NCBI GenBank assembly: GCA_000827265.1
Contig: KN834757.1
Coordinates: forward strand, 410,537 to 474,536
Direction of reading: 5' to 3'
Source: Collybiopsis luxurians FD-317 M1
Taxonomy: Eukaryota > Basidiomycota > Agaricomycetes > Agaricales > Omphalotaceae
DNA length: 64,000 nt
Both the position numbers and the translations under genes were made by a program. The notes beneath the pieces are model-generated. The model was not told the origin of the DNA, did not search any database, and saw only the letters and a list, made by a program, of their open reading frames with translations. Of the stretch, positions 33,566-44,348 are shown in pieces; position 1 is the first letter of the stretch; each line of letters opens with the position of its first letter.

Positions 33566-34686
33566 ATGCAACCGCGAAGTCTACAATCCGAGCAGGTCGA
33601 AGCACAAGCTAATCCCGGAGCGTCGACTACGCAACTCGCGCGCATTTCAAATTACGCCTCTAATACGATTCAGATCATCGGTGGTCGAGAATTAAATCGA
33701 GATGTTGACTACTTTAACTTTCACCTCGAAAATGCAGGTATGTATCTCATGACTCGATCTTGTCCTTCATTTGAATCCTCTTCTTTCTAGACCATTCTAT
33801 TCTCTCTTCTCCTTCTCCGTCAGACCCTGCATGTGAATCATCGGCATCCTCTCAAACTCCTGCACCCACTTCGCTCGAGTCATGCACTTCTCCGAGCTCG
33901 TCGCATTCTTATCCTCCGTCTCGGCAGGCGCGTCACCCTTCGCCATTGCGGATCATTCCGTCAACCTGGACCTTTCAAGTCACTTCGTCACACCTGAAAT
34001 GGGGAGGAAGCATTATTATGTTTGGGTCGGGTATCACCGGTGCCATTGTCGGGTTCAAATCTACATCGGTACCTGTAACGGTCTGTGGGATCGTCAGCGT
34101 GATGATGTCCTTTATGTACGTTCGAGGTTCACTATACAACCGCTACGAGGTCTCACTCAATCCCTTCGTTCGAAGACTATCGATAGTCACTTGGTGGACT
34201 GAACGCCGTCGAAAAGACATGTCATTGGATGAAGAGAGCCAGACAGAGCCCACTCCTATTCTTTTTCCCCCTCACAATCGTACTATATCTCTCGATTCAT
34301 CTCGTTCAGTACCTATCTGTTTTTTGAACGAGGAGACTATACCGTTGACATTGACTCGGACACCCACGACGACATTGAACAGTCCTACAATCTACGATGC
34401 CAAAGGAGATATTAATTTTCATTTCTACAATCACGACGCGTACGCCTGCAATAATACTAATAACAACAGCCAAAATCAAAATCAAAACCCGCACCATTTA
34501 CAACCAGACGAAGAGGTTTCTTCTTCATCTTCAGATGGGAATGGGAATGGGGACGCAGATGGGAGGGTAGGGATACGAGATCGGTACCGGTTTCGGAGTA
34601 GAGATAGGAATAGAGATAGGAATAGAACGCATAGTGGTTCAGGACAGGATGAAGAAGTGCGATTTCAGGAGACCGATCCGAGTTGA
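33566..34686 (+). CDS. Protein with two-helix membrane hairpin and polar repeat-rich tail
   Basis: Exons 33566-33737 and 33824-34686 join in phase to 344 residues. The short N-terminal domain (TQLARISNYASNTIQIIGG) is followed by a Ser/Pro-rich linker, then two hydrophobic helices with Gly-rich cores (IIMFGSGITGAIVGF and VTVCGIVSVMMSFMYV). A long hydrophilic tail follows, with an Asn/Gln run, a Ser run and an Arg-Asp-Arg repeat (RSRDRNRDRNR). The hairpin resembles that of the gene at 29585 (glycines in both helices, loop of similar size, then an aromatic and an Arg or Lys). No known domain is seen. Confidence 0.6.
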
Positions 34687-35790
34687 CTCGATGACTGTGT
34701 GAGTTAACCTTTTGTGATAGTTTACTTTCCAAAATAACGGCAACGACTGTGAAGGTGAATGCATAGATACAAATACGTTGTGGGATTCGTGCAGTAGTGC
34801 CAGTGCGCTGCCTCCAAACCATAGACTTATGTTTCTCTGCCGCAAGCTACACTTATTTCCTAATTTTGAATACCTATTAATCTGTAATATGGTCAACCGT
34901 GTCAGGTGCCTTTACTGTATATATGCGCTGTAGCCCACTGTTGTATAATTGTAGCCGTTTAAGTCATGTAGATAGGCTTATGAAGTACTCTCAGATGCCC
35001 TCTTCCTGCGCTGCACCTGTTATGGCAAGCCCTATCTCAGATATCCACCTCAGCATTAAGTATCTCGTGTAATAATCTGGGGAGTCTACAGATGAACCAA
35101 GAAGAATAAGAAACAGTACATAAACTATGAGACATTTCTATAATGTTCCACAACATTTTATTACATTCTGAGCTTGCACTTGCAACCAAGCGAGATACAG
35201 CAAAAAAATAATCATATAGCAATTGTAATACATTGAACAGGCCGATCTCATTTGACATCTCCGTGGCGACAACTGCACAAGCTCCTGATTAAATTTTTTT
35301 GACAAATCTACCTCCCTCCACAAATCCACCTCCCACTCCACTTCCCTTCAAAAATAAGAATAATCAAAAAAATTCATGGAAATTTCCTGTTGCAATATGA
35401 GCATCACCTATGGTACTAGAAACTTCAATTCAATGTCTTAGAGTGATGTTTAGTTCTCCTACAGTATTTTAGTGGTTTTTACATGTGGTGAAAGTTTGCA
35501 TAATCAAGATCTCGTATAACACGCTGATCTTTAACTGTATACAGTTGCACTTTCTGTGCCATGGAAATATTATCCTATTAATTTCGATCACATCCATTAT
35601 GGTGGCCAGATAGATATACTCAATAATAAATGACATTTTGATGACTTATTGTTACCATATCAGCAATTAGTTAATGCAATAAAATTGAAAGCCTGCACTA
35701 GTACATTGTAACACAACAATCAAGTCTTACATTACATTATGAATTGTTACTTCAAAGTCAAGCTCAGCATACTGTGAGCAATTTGACCAG
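34687..35790. other. Convergent intergenic region, increasingly CpG-poor
   Basis: The 3' flanks of the hairpin protein and the NLR-like gene. From about 35,000 on, CpG becomes rare, as it is in the NLR gene. No gene was recognised. Confidence 0.4.
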
Positions 35791-38700
35791 TCAGGAGTGC
35801 TTTCCATACTCTGTTTCAGAGATCTGAACTAATTTGCGAAGACATGCCTCAGCACCAGATTGATTGCCAATCTGTTCAAATATGACTTTGGCCTCCAGAA
35901 AAGTTTGTTGAGCTTCATGGTAATTTTTTTCAATGTTGAATATATCACCTAACCAGCAGAGGCACTGTGCAGTATTGAGTTGATGTCCAAAGCTTTCAAA
36001 TTTAATTTTTGCTTCTGAAAGCATTGCTTTAGCCTCAGGGTATTGTTTTTCCATCTGAAAAATGCTTCCCAAGCTTTTAAGACACTGTGCAGTACCAAAC
36101 TGGTTTTGAAGACTTTCATATATGAGTTTGGCCTCTTCAAGTAAATCTTTGGCTTTAGGGCTTTGACTTTCAATCCAGCAACTATTACCCAAGCTTTGAA
36201 GACACTGTGCAAGACCAAGTTGGGACCCTATGCTTTCAAATGCAGCTTTTGCCTCTGTAAGAATTTCTTCAGCTTCAGAATGTTTATGTTGAATCAAACA
36301 ACTATTTCCCAGACTTTGGAGACACTGGGCAGCACCAAGTTTGTTCCCAATGCTTTCAAATACAGCTTTTGCCTTTGCAAGCATTTTTTCACCTTCAGAA
36401 TAGTTCTTTTCTTTTTGAAAAAGATTACCTAAAAATTGAAGACACTGTGCAGCACCAAGTTGGTTTCCAATGCTTTCAAACATGACCTGGGCCTCTGCAA
36501 GCATTTCTCTAGCTTCAGAGTGTTTATTCTGAATCTGACAGATAATAGCCAAGCTTTGTGTACACTGTGCAGCTCCAAGTTGGTCCCCAATGCACTGAAA
36601 TACTAATTTTGCCTCCTTCTGCATTTCATTAGCTTTCAGGAGTTGATTTTCAATGCCATAAACTTTACCCAAGCTTTGAAGACACTGTGCAATGCCAAGT
36701 TGGGATCCAATACTTTCAAATGCAACTTTTGCCTCTGTAAGCATTTTATTGGCTTCATGGTTGTTATTTTCCATGCAATGAATGTTTCCCAAGCTTTGAA
36801 GACACTGTGCAGTGCCAAGAGGGGTATGAAGACTTTCAAATACAAACTTTGCCTCTGCAAGCATCTTTCTAGCTTCAAAGTATTTATTTTCCTTAGAATA
36901 AATATCACCTAAACTCTGAAGACATTCTGCAGCACCAAGCTGATTTCCAATGTTTTGAAATATGGACTGTGCCTCTATAAGAAGTTTCCTAGCTTCTGAG
37001 TATTTACCTTCCATCTTATATATATCTCCTAAGCTCTGAAGACTCTGTGCAGCCCCAATTTGATTCTCAAGTCTTTCAAAGTCATCCTTTGCCTCCATGA
37101 ACATGCTCCTGGCTTCAGAATATTTATTTTCCATCTGATAAATATCAGCTAAGCTTTTATGACACTGTGTTGCCCCAAGCTGGTCTCCAACACTTTTATA
37201 GATGGCATTTGCCTCTGCTAGCATTCTCTTTGCTTCAGGGTATTTATTTTCCATCAGACAAATATCACTAAACCCCTGAAGACAGCGTGCAGCACCAGCT
37301 TGGTCCCCAAGACTTTCAAATGTACTTTTGGCTTTTGCAAGCATTTTTTGAGCTTCGGGGTATTTATTTTCCAGGCAATATATATTGCCTAATGTTTGAA
37401 GACATCTCGCAGATTCAAGCTGGTTCCCAATGCCTTCAAATATAATATTTGCCTCTGCAAGCATAGTCATGGCTTCATGGTGTTTATCTTCCACCCAAGA
37501 AACTCTGCCCAAGCTTTGAAGACACTGAGCAGCTCCAAGTTGATTTTGAAGGCTTTCAAAAGCAGCTTTTGATTCTGCAAGTATTTTTCTGGCCTCAGAA
37601 AAGTTCTCTGTCATCCGATAAATCTCACCCAGGCCTCGAAGACACTGTGCAGCACCAAGCTGGTCCCCAATGCTTTCGTATCTACCTTGTGCTTGTCTAA
37701 GCATTTTCCTAGCTTCAGGGTATTTATTTTCTTTGTAACAAATAAAACCCAACTTTTGAAGGCACTGAATGTTAAGTTTGTTTACCATTTGTTCGGGAAT
37801 GTTGATGCTGGCTTGATTCAATGCAACTTGTAGCATTTCAATTTCTGCCCTAGCCTGGTGGTATTTCCCCATCCATGTTAGCATTATTTCTTTTTCAAAT
37901 ACCAGCTGTGCTTGCTTCTCATGTTGTCCAGGCTCCAGGTGAAGAAGAGCAGTATTAATTAGTGATACTGTTATGGGATAGAATTTACTATATGCAATTA
38001 CTGAACTGCATGCATGCAGATATCTTTCACTGGCTGCCACTTGAAGCTGTTTTCCAATTATTTTTACAATGTTTGCAATGTGCAGCTCAATAATAGCTTG
38101 ACTATTACTCCCATTCGGTCCAAATTCCTCCAATAGTTCTACATAATATTTCCCCATCTGATTCAAATGTTGTTCTCCTGCAGGAAACTTTTTTTGAATG
38201 TATTCTCGAACTGGAGTGAGCATTTTCAATGTTCCATTCTCCTGATACAGTAAAGCAAAATCAAGAAGCTGAATTACTAAAATTTCCCAGATAGTATCAG
38301 ATACCGAGAATAGCTTATCTAACTGCTCCTGCCATTCTGGAAGTCCATTTGGAAGGTATGATAAAATCGGTAGCAAGCTTGTGCTTTCTGTGTTTTGATT
38401 TTCCAGCATTTGAAGTGACAGATCAATAGATATAGCAACACTTGTCAACCGACTTGGTTTTTCCCCATTTTTCAGCATCAGTGTCTTATGATCCTTCCAC
38501 CTCTTGATTAAGATATCTAGTCCCAGATGCTTTTTTCTGAGCTGTGCAATCAAGAGAATTGCCAGAGGCATACAGTCCAGCTCATTCAACATCCAATCTA
38601 GCATTTCACACTCTTCTCCTTGGGAGTTGGAAATTAACATGAAAGCTTGTCTAGCTTCATCCAGCTTCAATGGAGGTAAACTTGGGTTACCCCCTAGTGT

Positions 38701-39344
38701 AGTCCAATTTCTAGTCCCTGGACCATTTGCTGCTCTCATGGTCAAAATCACAGATATCATCCTTTGATCCAATATATAATCAACTAGATTCTGGACTGCA
38801 GCTTGATCACTTGTCTCATTCCATGGTGTTTCAAAGTTATCCAGCACAAGCAAGATTGGCATTGAAGATAATGCCAAAAATGACTCCAATACTTCATATC
38901 CAGTTTTTCCCTCTGGAATTGATAATTGCAATGTTTGGACCAGCGTCTGAATGAGACTTGGTGCATCAGAGCAAATTTCGCAGGGCACAAAGTAAATGTT
39001 GTCCTTGAATTTTTCTTTAACCTTTTCATTTTTGAGAATATGCAAGGCCAACGCTGTCTTTCCCATTCCACCTGCTCCCAGAATAGCCAAATGGGCTGGT
39101 TCACTTTGAACCAATTTTTCAACAGCTTCAACTATCATTTCCTCCCTTCCAGTGAAGATACTGGGAGCAGTAGGAGTTTTCAGTTTGATCTGCCTTTGGT
39201 GATAACTACTATGTCAGAGGTCATTATATAGACAAAATCAATGGCTTACTCATAAGTGATTACAGGATCCTGGACTCTTTGTGTCCCAGCATAATAAATA
39301 AACTGGCCACCATGGATGGAAAAATGGTGAGCTTGATTGAACAT
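35791..39344 (-). CDS. NLR-like STAND protein: NB-ARC-type NTPase with TPR repeats
   Basis: Exon 1 (39344-39250) and exon 2 (39205 or 39208 to 35791) give about 1169 residues. The N-terminal exon encodes the short motif FSIHGGQFIYYAG, common at the start of Agaricomycete STAND proteins. Exon 2 starts at a GREEM segment and has a P-loop (GAGGMGKT), a Walker B-like LLVLDNFETPW, an ISVILTMR sensor region and CMPLAILL. This is the nucleotide switch of NB-ARC/NACHT proteins. The C-terminal half is 16 complete 40-residue TPR-like repeats plus a partial one. By analogy with other fungal STAND proteins it probably senses a ligand and triggers a self/non-self or defence response; the ligand and output are unknown. 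There are two adjacent acceptors (TAGTAG), so two proteins differing by one residue are possible. CpG is almost absent, although the frame is open. Confidence 0.88.
35794..37782 (-). repeat. 120-bp tandem repeats encoding 40-residue TPR units (16.5 units)
   Basis: Sixteen full units without a single indel, then a 23-residue partial unit. The framework QLGAAQCLQSLG...EA..ML.EAK..FESIG is kept in nearly every unit. Variation concentrates in about six residues after the LG (for example EIYRMT, RVSWVE, NIHCME, NLFQKE) and in the loop before the second helix. That is the pattern expected of ligand-contact positions in rapidly evolving solenoid repeats. Confidence 0.9.
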
Positions 39345-40552
39345 GTTTCAAGCTGTCAAGTGGACAATGGAAGTTCACGTTGAAGATGTGCTTGTCACAG
39401 CGTAGCAATGGTTCGTACTTATGTGATTTTTGGGGCACGCGTGATTGGCCATAGCACTTGGCTTCCCACATATGTGTACCATAAATATGTCTAGATCGAC
39501 AGATATGTAGCAGCCGGTCTCACCTCGCAATGGTTCGCATCACCCCCTTGACGACAGAGAAGTCTGATTTCGAAACATATTATGCCCAATGGCTGGGACA
39601 GTATATCCTTCTTCAACGAGCCGGGCCTGTCGATGTGCCTTATTGCTGTTGCATTCGATTGTATTCAGTATAATGATGGTGGAAATCATTATTTTCGCCT
39701 GTCATTGCATGTGGGTAGTTAACTGTGATTTTTGAGGTCGTTCGCACTGTCAGAAAGAACCCGATATATCTCGCGTGACCATTCGATGTAGTCCAGACGC
39801 ATCCTTTGGGCTAGCACCCGCTTGGGGCTTACATACACCAAGCCCCGATCCCAAAGGATACAAATTTGCATATACTTATCTTGATCATCGTTCAACGACC
39901 TGTGATGCTGCTGTTCGCGTTTCGTTATCCACTTTTTCTCGGATTCTTTTTGTATCTTCTCCCAGTCCCACCTAAATCATTATGATGCTTCTTCGCACAC
40001 TACCGTTCGACTATGAACTAGTTTTGTGCGCCGATCCCAACAGGCATTGACCATGGTTCTAGAGCAAGTCGTGGAGGGAGGCGCGATAAAAGATTGCTGA
40101 GCTCTTTGTCTGGTTCTTGACCCATTCAAACGAACGCGAAAAGTGTTTCTCTGGACTCGCAAGTTACACTGAGAATAAGAAATGAATAAGATATCCAAAC
40201 GTAAGGTATACATACCTGCATCGATACCGGACATCGTCATCCATCCTATATTGTTCTCGCAACACAGCAGCAGTTTCGGTTTCGTCTTTTGCATGTCTCA
40301 GTTATTGAGGTTTCGAATCGCTGGGCTGCCTTTATGGTAGCCCTAAACTGGACCATGCCCAATCTCGCCTTCGTATCTAGGTTCTACTTTCCCTCGGAGT
40401 TGCGGCTGACGCCAGTTAATCTCAACGTGATTTTCCTCGCCCCACACTACCATGCCTTGATTTTTTGTTGAATTTTTGTGGTAATTTAATTCTGATAGCG
40501 CGGAGGGATTGAGCAGAGCACTGTGGTACTGTGGGTGATCTACGTCAATTGA
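39345..40552. other. Intergenic, possible short coding remnants
   Basis: A 46-codon plus-strand frame from ATG 39530 (SDFETYYAQWLGQYILLQRAG) and another at about 39775-39975 look faintly coding. I can neither splice them together nor name them. Both are CpG-rich, unlike the NLR gene next door. Confidence 0.3.
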
Positions 40553-40557
40553 AATAT

Positions 40558-40640
40558 GGGCACTTGGCACAGTTGGTAGCGCGCACGCTTCGCACGTGAT
40601 CGAGTGCGTGAGGTCAGGAGTTCGACTCTCCTAGTGTCCA
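40558..40640 (+). tRNA. tRNA-Ala(CGC) with a short intron
   Basis: Acceptor GGGCACT pairs with AGTGTCC. Anticodon stem CACGC/GCGTG is perfect, with anticodon CGC. About 10 nt (CGTGATCGAG) sit after position 37 as an intron. T arm AGGAG-TTCGACT-CTCCT is perfect, followed by A73. The D stem has one A-C mismatch. The overall sequence follows fungal tRNA-Ala. Confidence 0.7.
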
Positions 40641-41042
40641 TAGTGGTAAAATGTGTGGTTTTTAATTTTCTTTTTACTTTAACTATCGAGAAAAACTCTA
40701 ACCAAGCGGCGATGTTCAATAATTCGTCAGGACGATCGTCGGTGGTTGGATTGTAAAAACTTCCTGCTGATCGGCGAGTATGTGACTAACAGCTCGGCCG
40801 CGGTGTGTCTTGAACGGCGTGACTATTCACCGGTTCGGTTGTACATATGTTAACATTATACGCCATCCAATCATTGACAGAACATGCTATATATCCTTTT
40901 AGCTGACTGGACGAGGCTGAACGGAACAGATGAGTGAAAAATCCCCTTTTGATGCACGCTAATCATATCTGTTCATCAATTCAATGATTTACCGTAAGAC
41001 GGGAGGCAAAACATCTTGGCTTTGAATATCCTCGGACGCTCA

Positions 41043-41052
41043 TTTGACCAAC
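41043..41052. other. Empty site matching the transposon insertion in copy B
   Basis: TTTGACCAAC occurs once here in an uninterrupted context. In copy B the same ten bases flank the 4.6-kb element on both sides. Confidence 0.85.
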
Positions 41053-41268
41053 TGGACTCCAACGTCTTCCTATTGCAATCATGATTCTGATTAATTGGAG
41101 ACTATCGTGTTTCATCCGCTGCGGCTTTACGATTGCGTAACATGTCATTTGACGCGATTTGGATTTGACGCGATTTGGAAGTCCTAAAGAGCCCTAGAGC
41201 GTTCGCCCCCCTCCCCATTTGCCGCTTCAATTCCTCTTCCTCCCTCAGCACTAGATTTGCGGCTAGAG

Positions 41269-42804
41269 ATGACTCCAGCAGAGACGGAACAGCTTCAATT
41301 AGCTGCGGAGCTTTTCATACGGGACTTTGCGTACACTGTTCCTCTGACTTTATTTTACGGTACGCCCTTATCGTGGCCTCCCTGACAGGAAACTAACTCG
41401 AGCTTGTTCGTAGGCCTCTATGCTTTTCTTGCTTTTCAGGCATTACACTCCGTCCTGTAAGACTTGCTGTAAAATCGATTTCCACAAAACAGTACAAACT
41501 CTTTATTATCAGCTCCCGTACCAAGACCAAATTCACCTGGATCCTCGTCGCCTTCCTCCTTACAACATTCTTAATTACAACTGCCTATTTCTGCTTGTAC
41601 GAGGGCATAGTTTTTGTCCTCATGCAGACTGCTCTTGTCAAGAACACCGAACTGCCGCTCGCGCAGAGATTCTCAATTGCAAGTAATAGTATTTTACAAT
41701 TAAGTATCGTCGAGATGTGGCTTGGGGGTGTTAATGGGTTACTGGTGAGTAACTAATTTCTTCGTCTGAAAACCAGGGCTGAGGCAGCGATTTATTTATC
41801 GTTTCTTTGATCGATTCTAAAGTATATGTTTGGAGATGGAATCGTCGTCTGGAGGGCTTGGGCGGTTTGGACTGAAAGACAAGTTGTTATAATTATTCCT
41901 GGATTCTTCCTGCTAGCGACTTTCGGTAAGGATTTTTGAGCTCTAAGGAAGTCTGAAGACGTACTGATAAATAGCCTCCCAGCTATTTTCATTACTTCAT
42001 CAACATTAAGGACCATAGCATCCGTCAACCCTTCGATCATCGAACCAAACAGTCTCTTTGGATCTCTCGTGATTGCTGGTTATACCGCTAGTATTGCCAC
42101 CAATTTCTCCTCGACTGTTCTCATCGGGATCAAGGCATGGTAAGACTCAGAGTTGGCCGAATATCTGACTCCGTTTTGGCTAATTTATCCTTTCTAACCA
42201 GTAAACACCGAAGGTTCATGAAAACCCTCGGAATGGGACCTTCAAAAGCTGCAAAGGTGTTGATATTATTGACGGAGTCGGGGGTGGTGTATATTGTCCT
42301 CCAAGTGCGTATGTTTACTGGGGAAGATGTATTTGATGAGCACGAATCCAACTCAAAATGGCACTCAGGTCATTAATGTATGCATCGCTTTCCTTGACGA
42401 TCAGAGCAGCAGCAATAGCCCTCTGAATATTGCTTCTCACGTCTGGGGTGTAATTATGAACTTTGTTGCGGTAAGAACTTTCACGATCCATATCACTCTA
42501 CTAACTCTTTGCCTTTTGCACGATGTATCGCTATCAGGCCTTATATCCAACACTTATTATCTTGATCATCCATCATAGTCGCTCGTTGTCCCACTTGACA
42601 ACTGAAATTTTACCTGGTACTCACCCATCATCATCCAGGAACGCTTTCAGCCAAACCCATATCTCCTTCGCGCCTTCGCCTTCTGCCAGGAACACTTTTG
42701 GAAGTCTAGGTTGGGGTTGGAGGGATGAAGAGTTCGGAAGTCAACCAGGGGTGGAATTGGAACCACAGACTCCGCAGGAAAAAGTGGCTGATTCGGAGGT
42801 GTGA
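41269..42804 (+). CDS. Seven-exon integral membrane protein (copy A, intact)
   Basis: Exons 41269-41359, 41440-41744, 41823-41925, 41983-42139, 42202-42304, 42369-42470 and 42538-42804 all join in phase to 375 residues. Hydrophobic helices include YTVPLTLFYGITL, WILVAFLLTTFLITTAYFCL, a helix around EMWLGGVNGLLYMFGDGIVV, VVIIIPGFFLLATFA, a helix around SLFGSLVIAGYTASIAT, AAKVLILLTESGVVYIVLQ and YPTLIILIIHHS, so about seven spans. The tail is a soluble Ser/Pro-rich cytosolic type. The family is a large Agaricomycete group of serpentine proteins of unknown ligand; likeness to receptors is by topology only. Copy B at 57565 is stopped. Confidence 0.82.
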
Positions 42805-43274
42805 GTGTTAATCGTAGTTCCTATATCCAACGTATTTGATATAAATTATTGGCTGCTTAAAAATTGCTCTGGTACGAATGCCGAGATCATTATAACTACT
42901 CTGCTCTCGACCATGACCTTTCCGCGTTGTACTTGCCCGGTATACGGGCTAGTATCAACAGAACCATCTACAAACAATACCACCGTCACGAAGCACAAAG
43001 CTGGTATTATGATTGATGCTTCCCTTTTGTGCCTTTGATCTTGAGCACGCATATCTGCAAGTTCTCAGGTGAGATGTGCAACAAGCTATCGGTGCCCCGA
43101 TTCAAGATAACTTCGAGCTTTTCTTCGGGTATTGACCTCACTGCATGTATTAAGGTTTCTACAGCTGCTTCTGTCGAGAAAGCGTCCTGGGACACTTGTG
43201 TTGGTTTTCCCACCATTTAGCTGGGTAGATGCAAAAACTCTGTTCGCACAAAGTTTATGTAAGCTCTCACACTG

Positions 43275-43430
43275 ATAACGATAAGCGCTCGGGAGGTTGG
43301 TTGGTTAAGGGTTCTTGCACGCCGCAGGCGTGCCCGGTTAGGTGGTTAGGGCTTGGTTAGGGTTGGTTAGTGGTTAGGACGGGGGTTTGGGGGCAGAGCC
43401 CCCATGGTTAGGGTCCGGGGTTGAGGATAT
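43275..43430 (+). repeat. GGTTAGG-rich degenerate telomere-like patch
   Basis: Many spaced GGTTAGG and TTAGGG motifs lie in a G/T-rich strand, ending with a GGGGGTTTGGGGG-type run. The patch is copied in segment B (59590-59740). Confidence 0.5.
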
Positions 43431-43454
43431 CAAAAAAAATTCTAAGTTGATATT

Positions 43455-44006
43455 CACATGCTATGGTAGATAAGCTTGGTACGGTCGAGATATGCGGGCA
43501 GGATACTCCGTTAAACGCGGCCTATCCAAAAGAGTATGATATACGCGTCGCGCAGACGGTATGTTTACAGATAATGACTGCTGCGATTATGCGAAAGCGA
43601 GAGGAAACTTTACCTGATGTTCTTTCACGTGACGGTCGTTCTAGAGGCACTCCTTGTTTGTTGCCGAGTGCCGGTTGTTCACCGCAGCACCTCCATTGCT
43701 GTGTATCGTTGCATTCACCCTCATTCGTTTGTCTCCCTCGCCCTCATTCGTTTGCCTCCTACTCTCACCACAAGGTCAAATGGAAATTCATTGGTGTTCT
43801 CTGTCCTTTCGAGTGACCACTGACAGTTTATTCCAGCACTCCAAAGCTTTCGTTGGATTGTGTGCACAGTGATCCATACGTGGGTACCGTTTGTGCGCTA
43901 TTCTTATTCTGCAAGCCTCAATATACATGCCACGGGATATGACTCTGAAGTCCATGTGCATACAGTCTCAGGCATGACCAAGTATGGACCTACTCATTAT
44001 TAACCG
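43455..44006 (+). repeat. Module shared by three places, copy 1
   Basis: This sequence (GCGGCCTATCC..., ATGCGAAAG.GAGAGGAAA, GAGGCACTCC, TGCAAGCCTCA) recurs at 59780-60346 and, more diverged, at 62640-62960. No gene is evident, although short coding-looking pieces occur. It lies upstream of the hairpin genes in the other two places. Confidence 0.6.
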
Positions 44007-44038
44007 AGCCGTGATGCAATTTTCCCTGCAATCCCGAA

Positions 44039-44250
44039 CTACCTCACCCTCTCAATCTCCTTCCACTCCTTCGTAACCTTCTCCACCAACACCTGCGAGC
44101 TGGTGGCAAATGCCTTACTGCAAAGCTTCTTCAACTGGTACATAATCTGTGCAAACTCGGACCCAAGGCCACCGAGTGCATACGTCGCCCTGACAATGAG
44201 GGAGCACCCAATCGTACAAGGAAATTTCGGTCCTATTTGCCAACAATCTT
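44039..44250 (-). pseudogene. Carbamoyl-phosphate synthase large-subunit fragment
   Basis: About 70 codons on the minus strand read [20 protein letters not shown], then [19 protein letters not shown] and KEWKEIE, and end at a TAG. This is the conserved ATP-grasp region of carbamoyl-phosphate synthase (family signature like [16 protein letters not shown] and [16 protein letters not shown]). Only this piece is present and a few key residues differ, so it is a stray gene fragment joined right at the end of segment A. Confidence 0.75.
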
Positions 44251-44348
44251 GAACAGGCTTGGCAACGCCTCATTGACCTAATTTGGTAATAAGCTTGTGA
44301 TATAAAGGTTATGTAAGTAGTCATCGCTTGTTTTCCCCTATCATCATC

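Larger units (their letters stand above)
40553..44006 (+). repeat. Segmental duplication, copy A (CpG kept)
   Basis: Colinear with 51624-60346 once the two insertions in that copy are removed. The shared sequence starts at the 5' edge of a tRNA gene (AATATGGGCACTTGG) and ends at TATGGACCTACT.AT. It holds the tRNA-Ala, the seven-exon membrane protein gene, a GGTTAGG-rich patch and a module also seen near 62,640-62,960. Confidence 0.85.

Noticed and set aside
35794..37782. CRISPR-like array
   Set aside because: The regular 120-bp spacing is a protein-coding repeat; units lack the short identical repeats and unique spacers of CRISPR, and the genome is eukaryotic.
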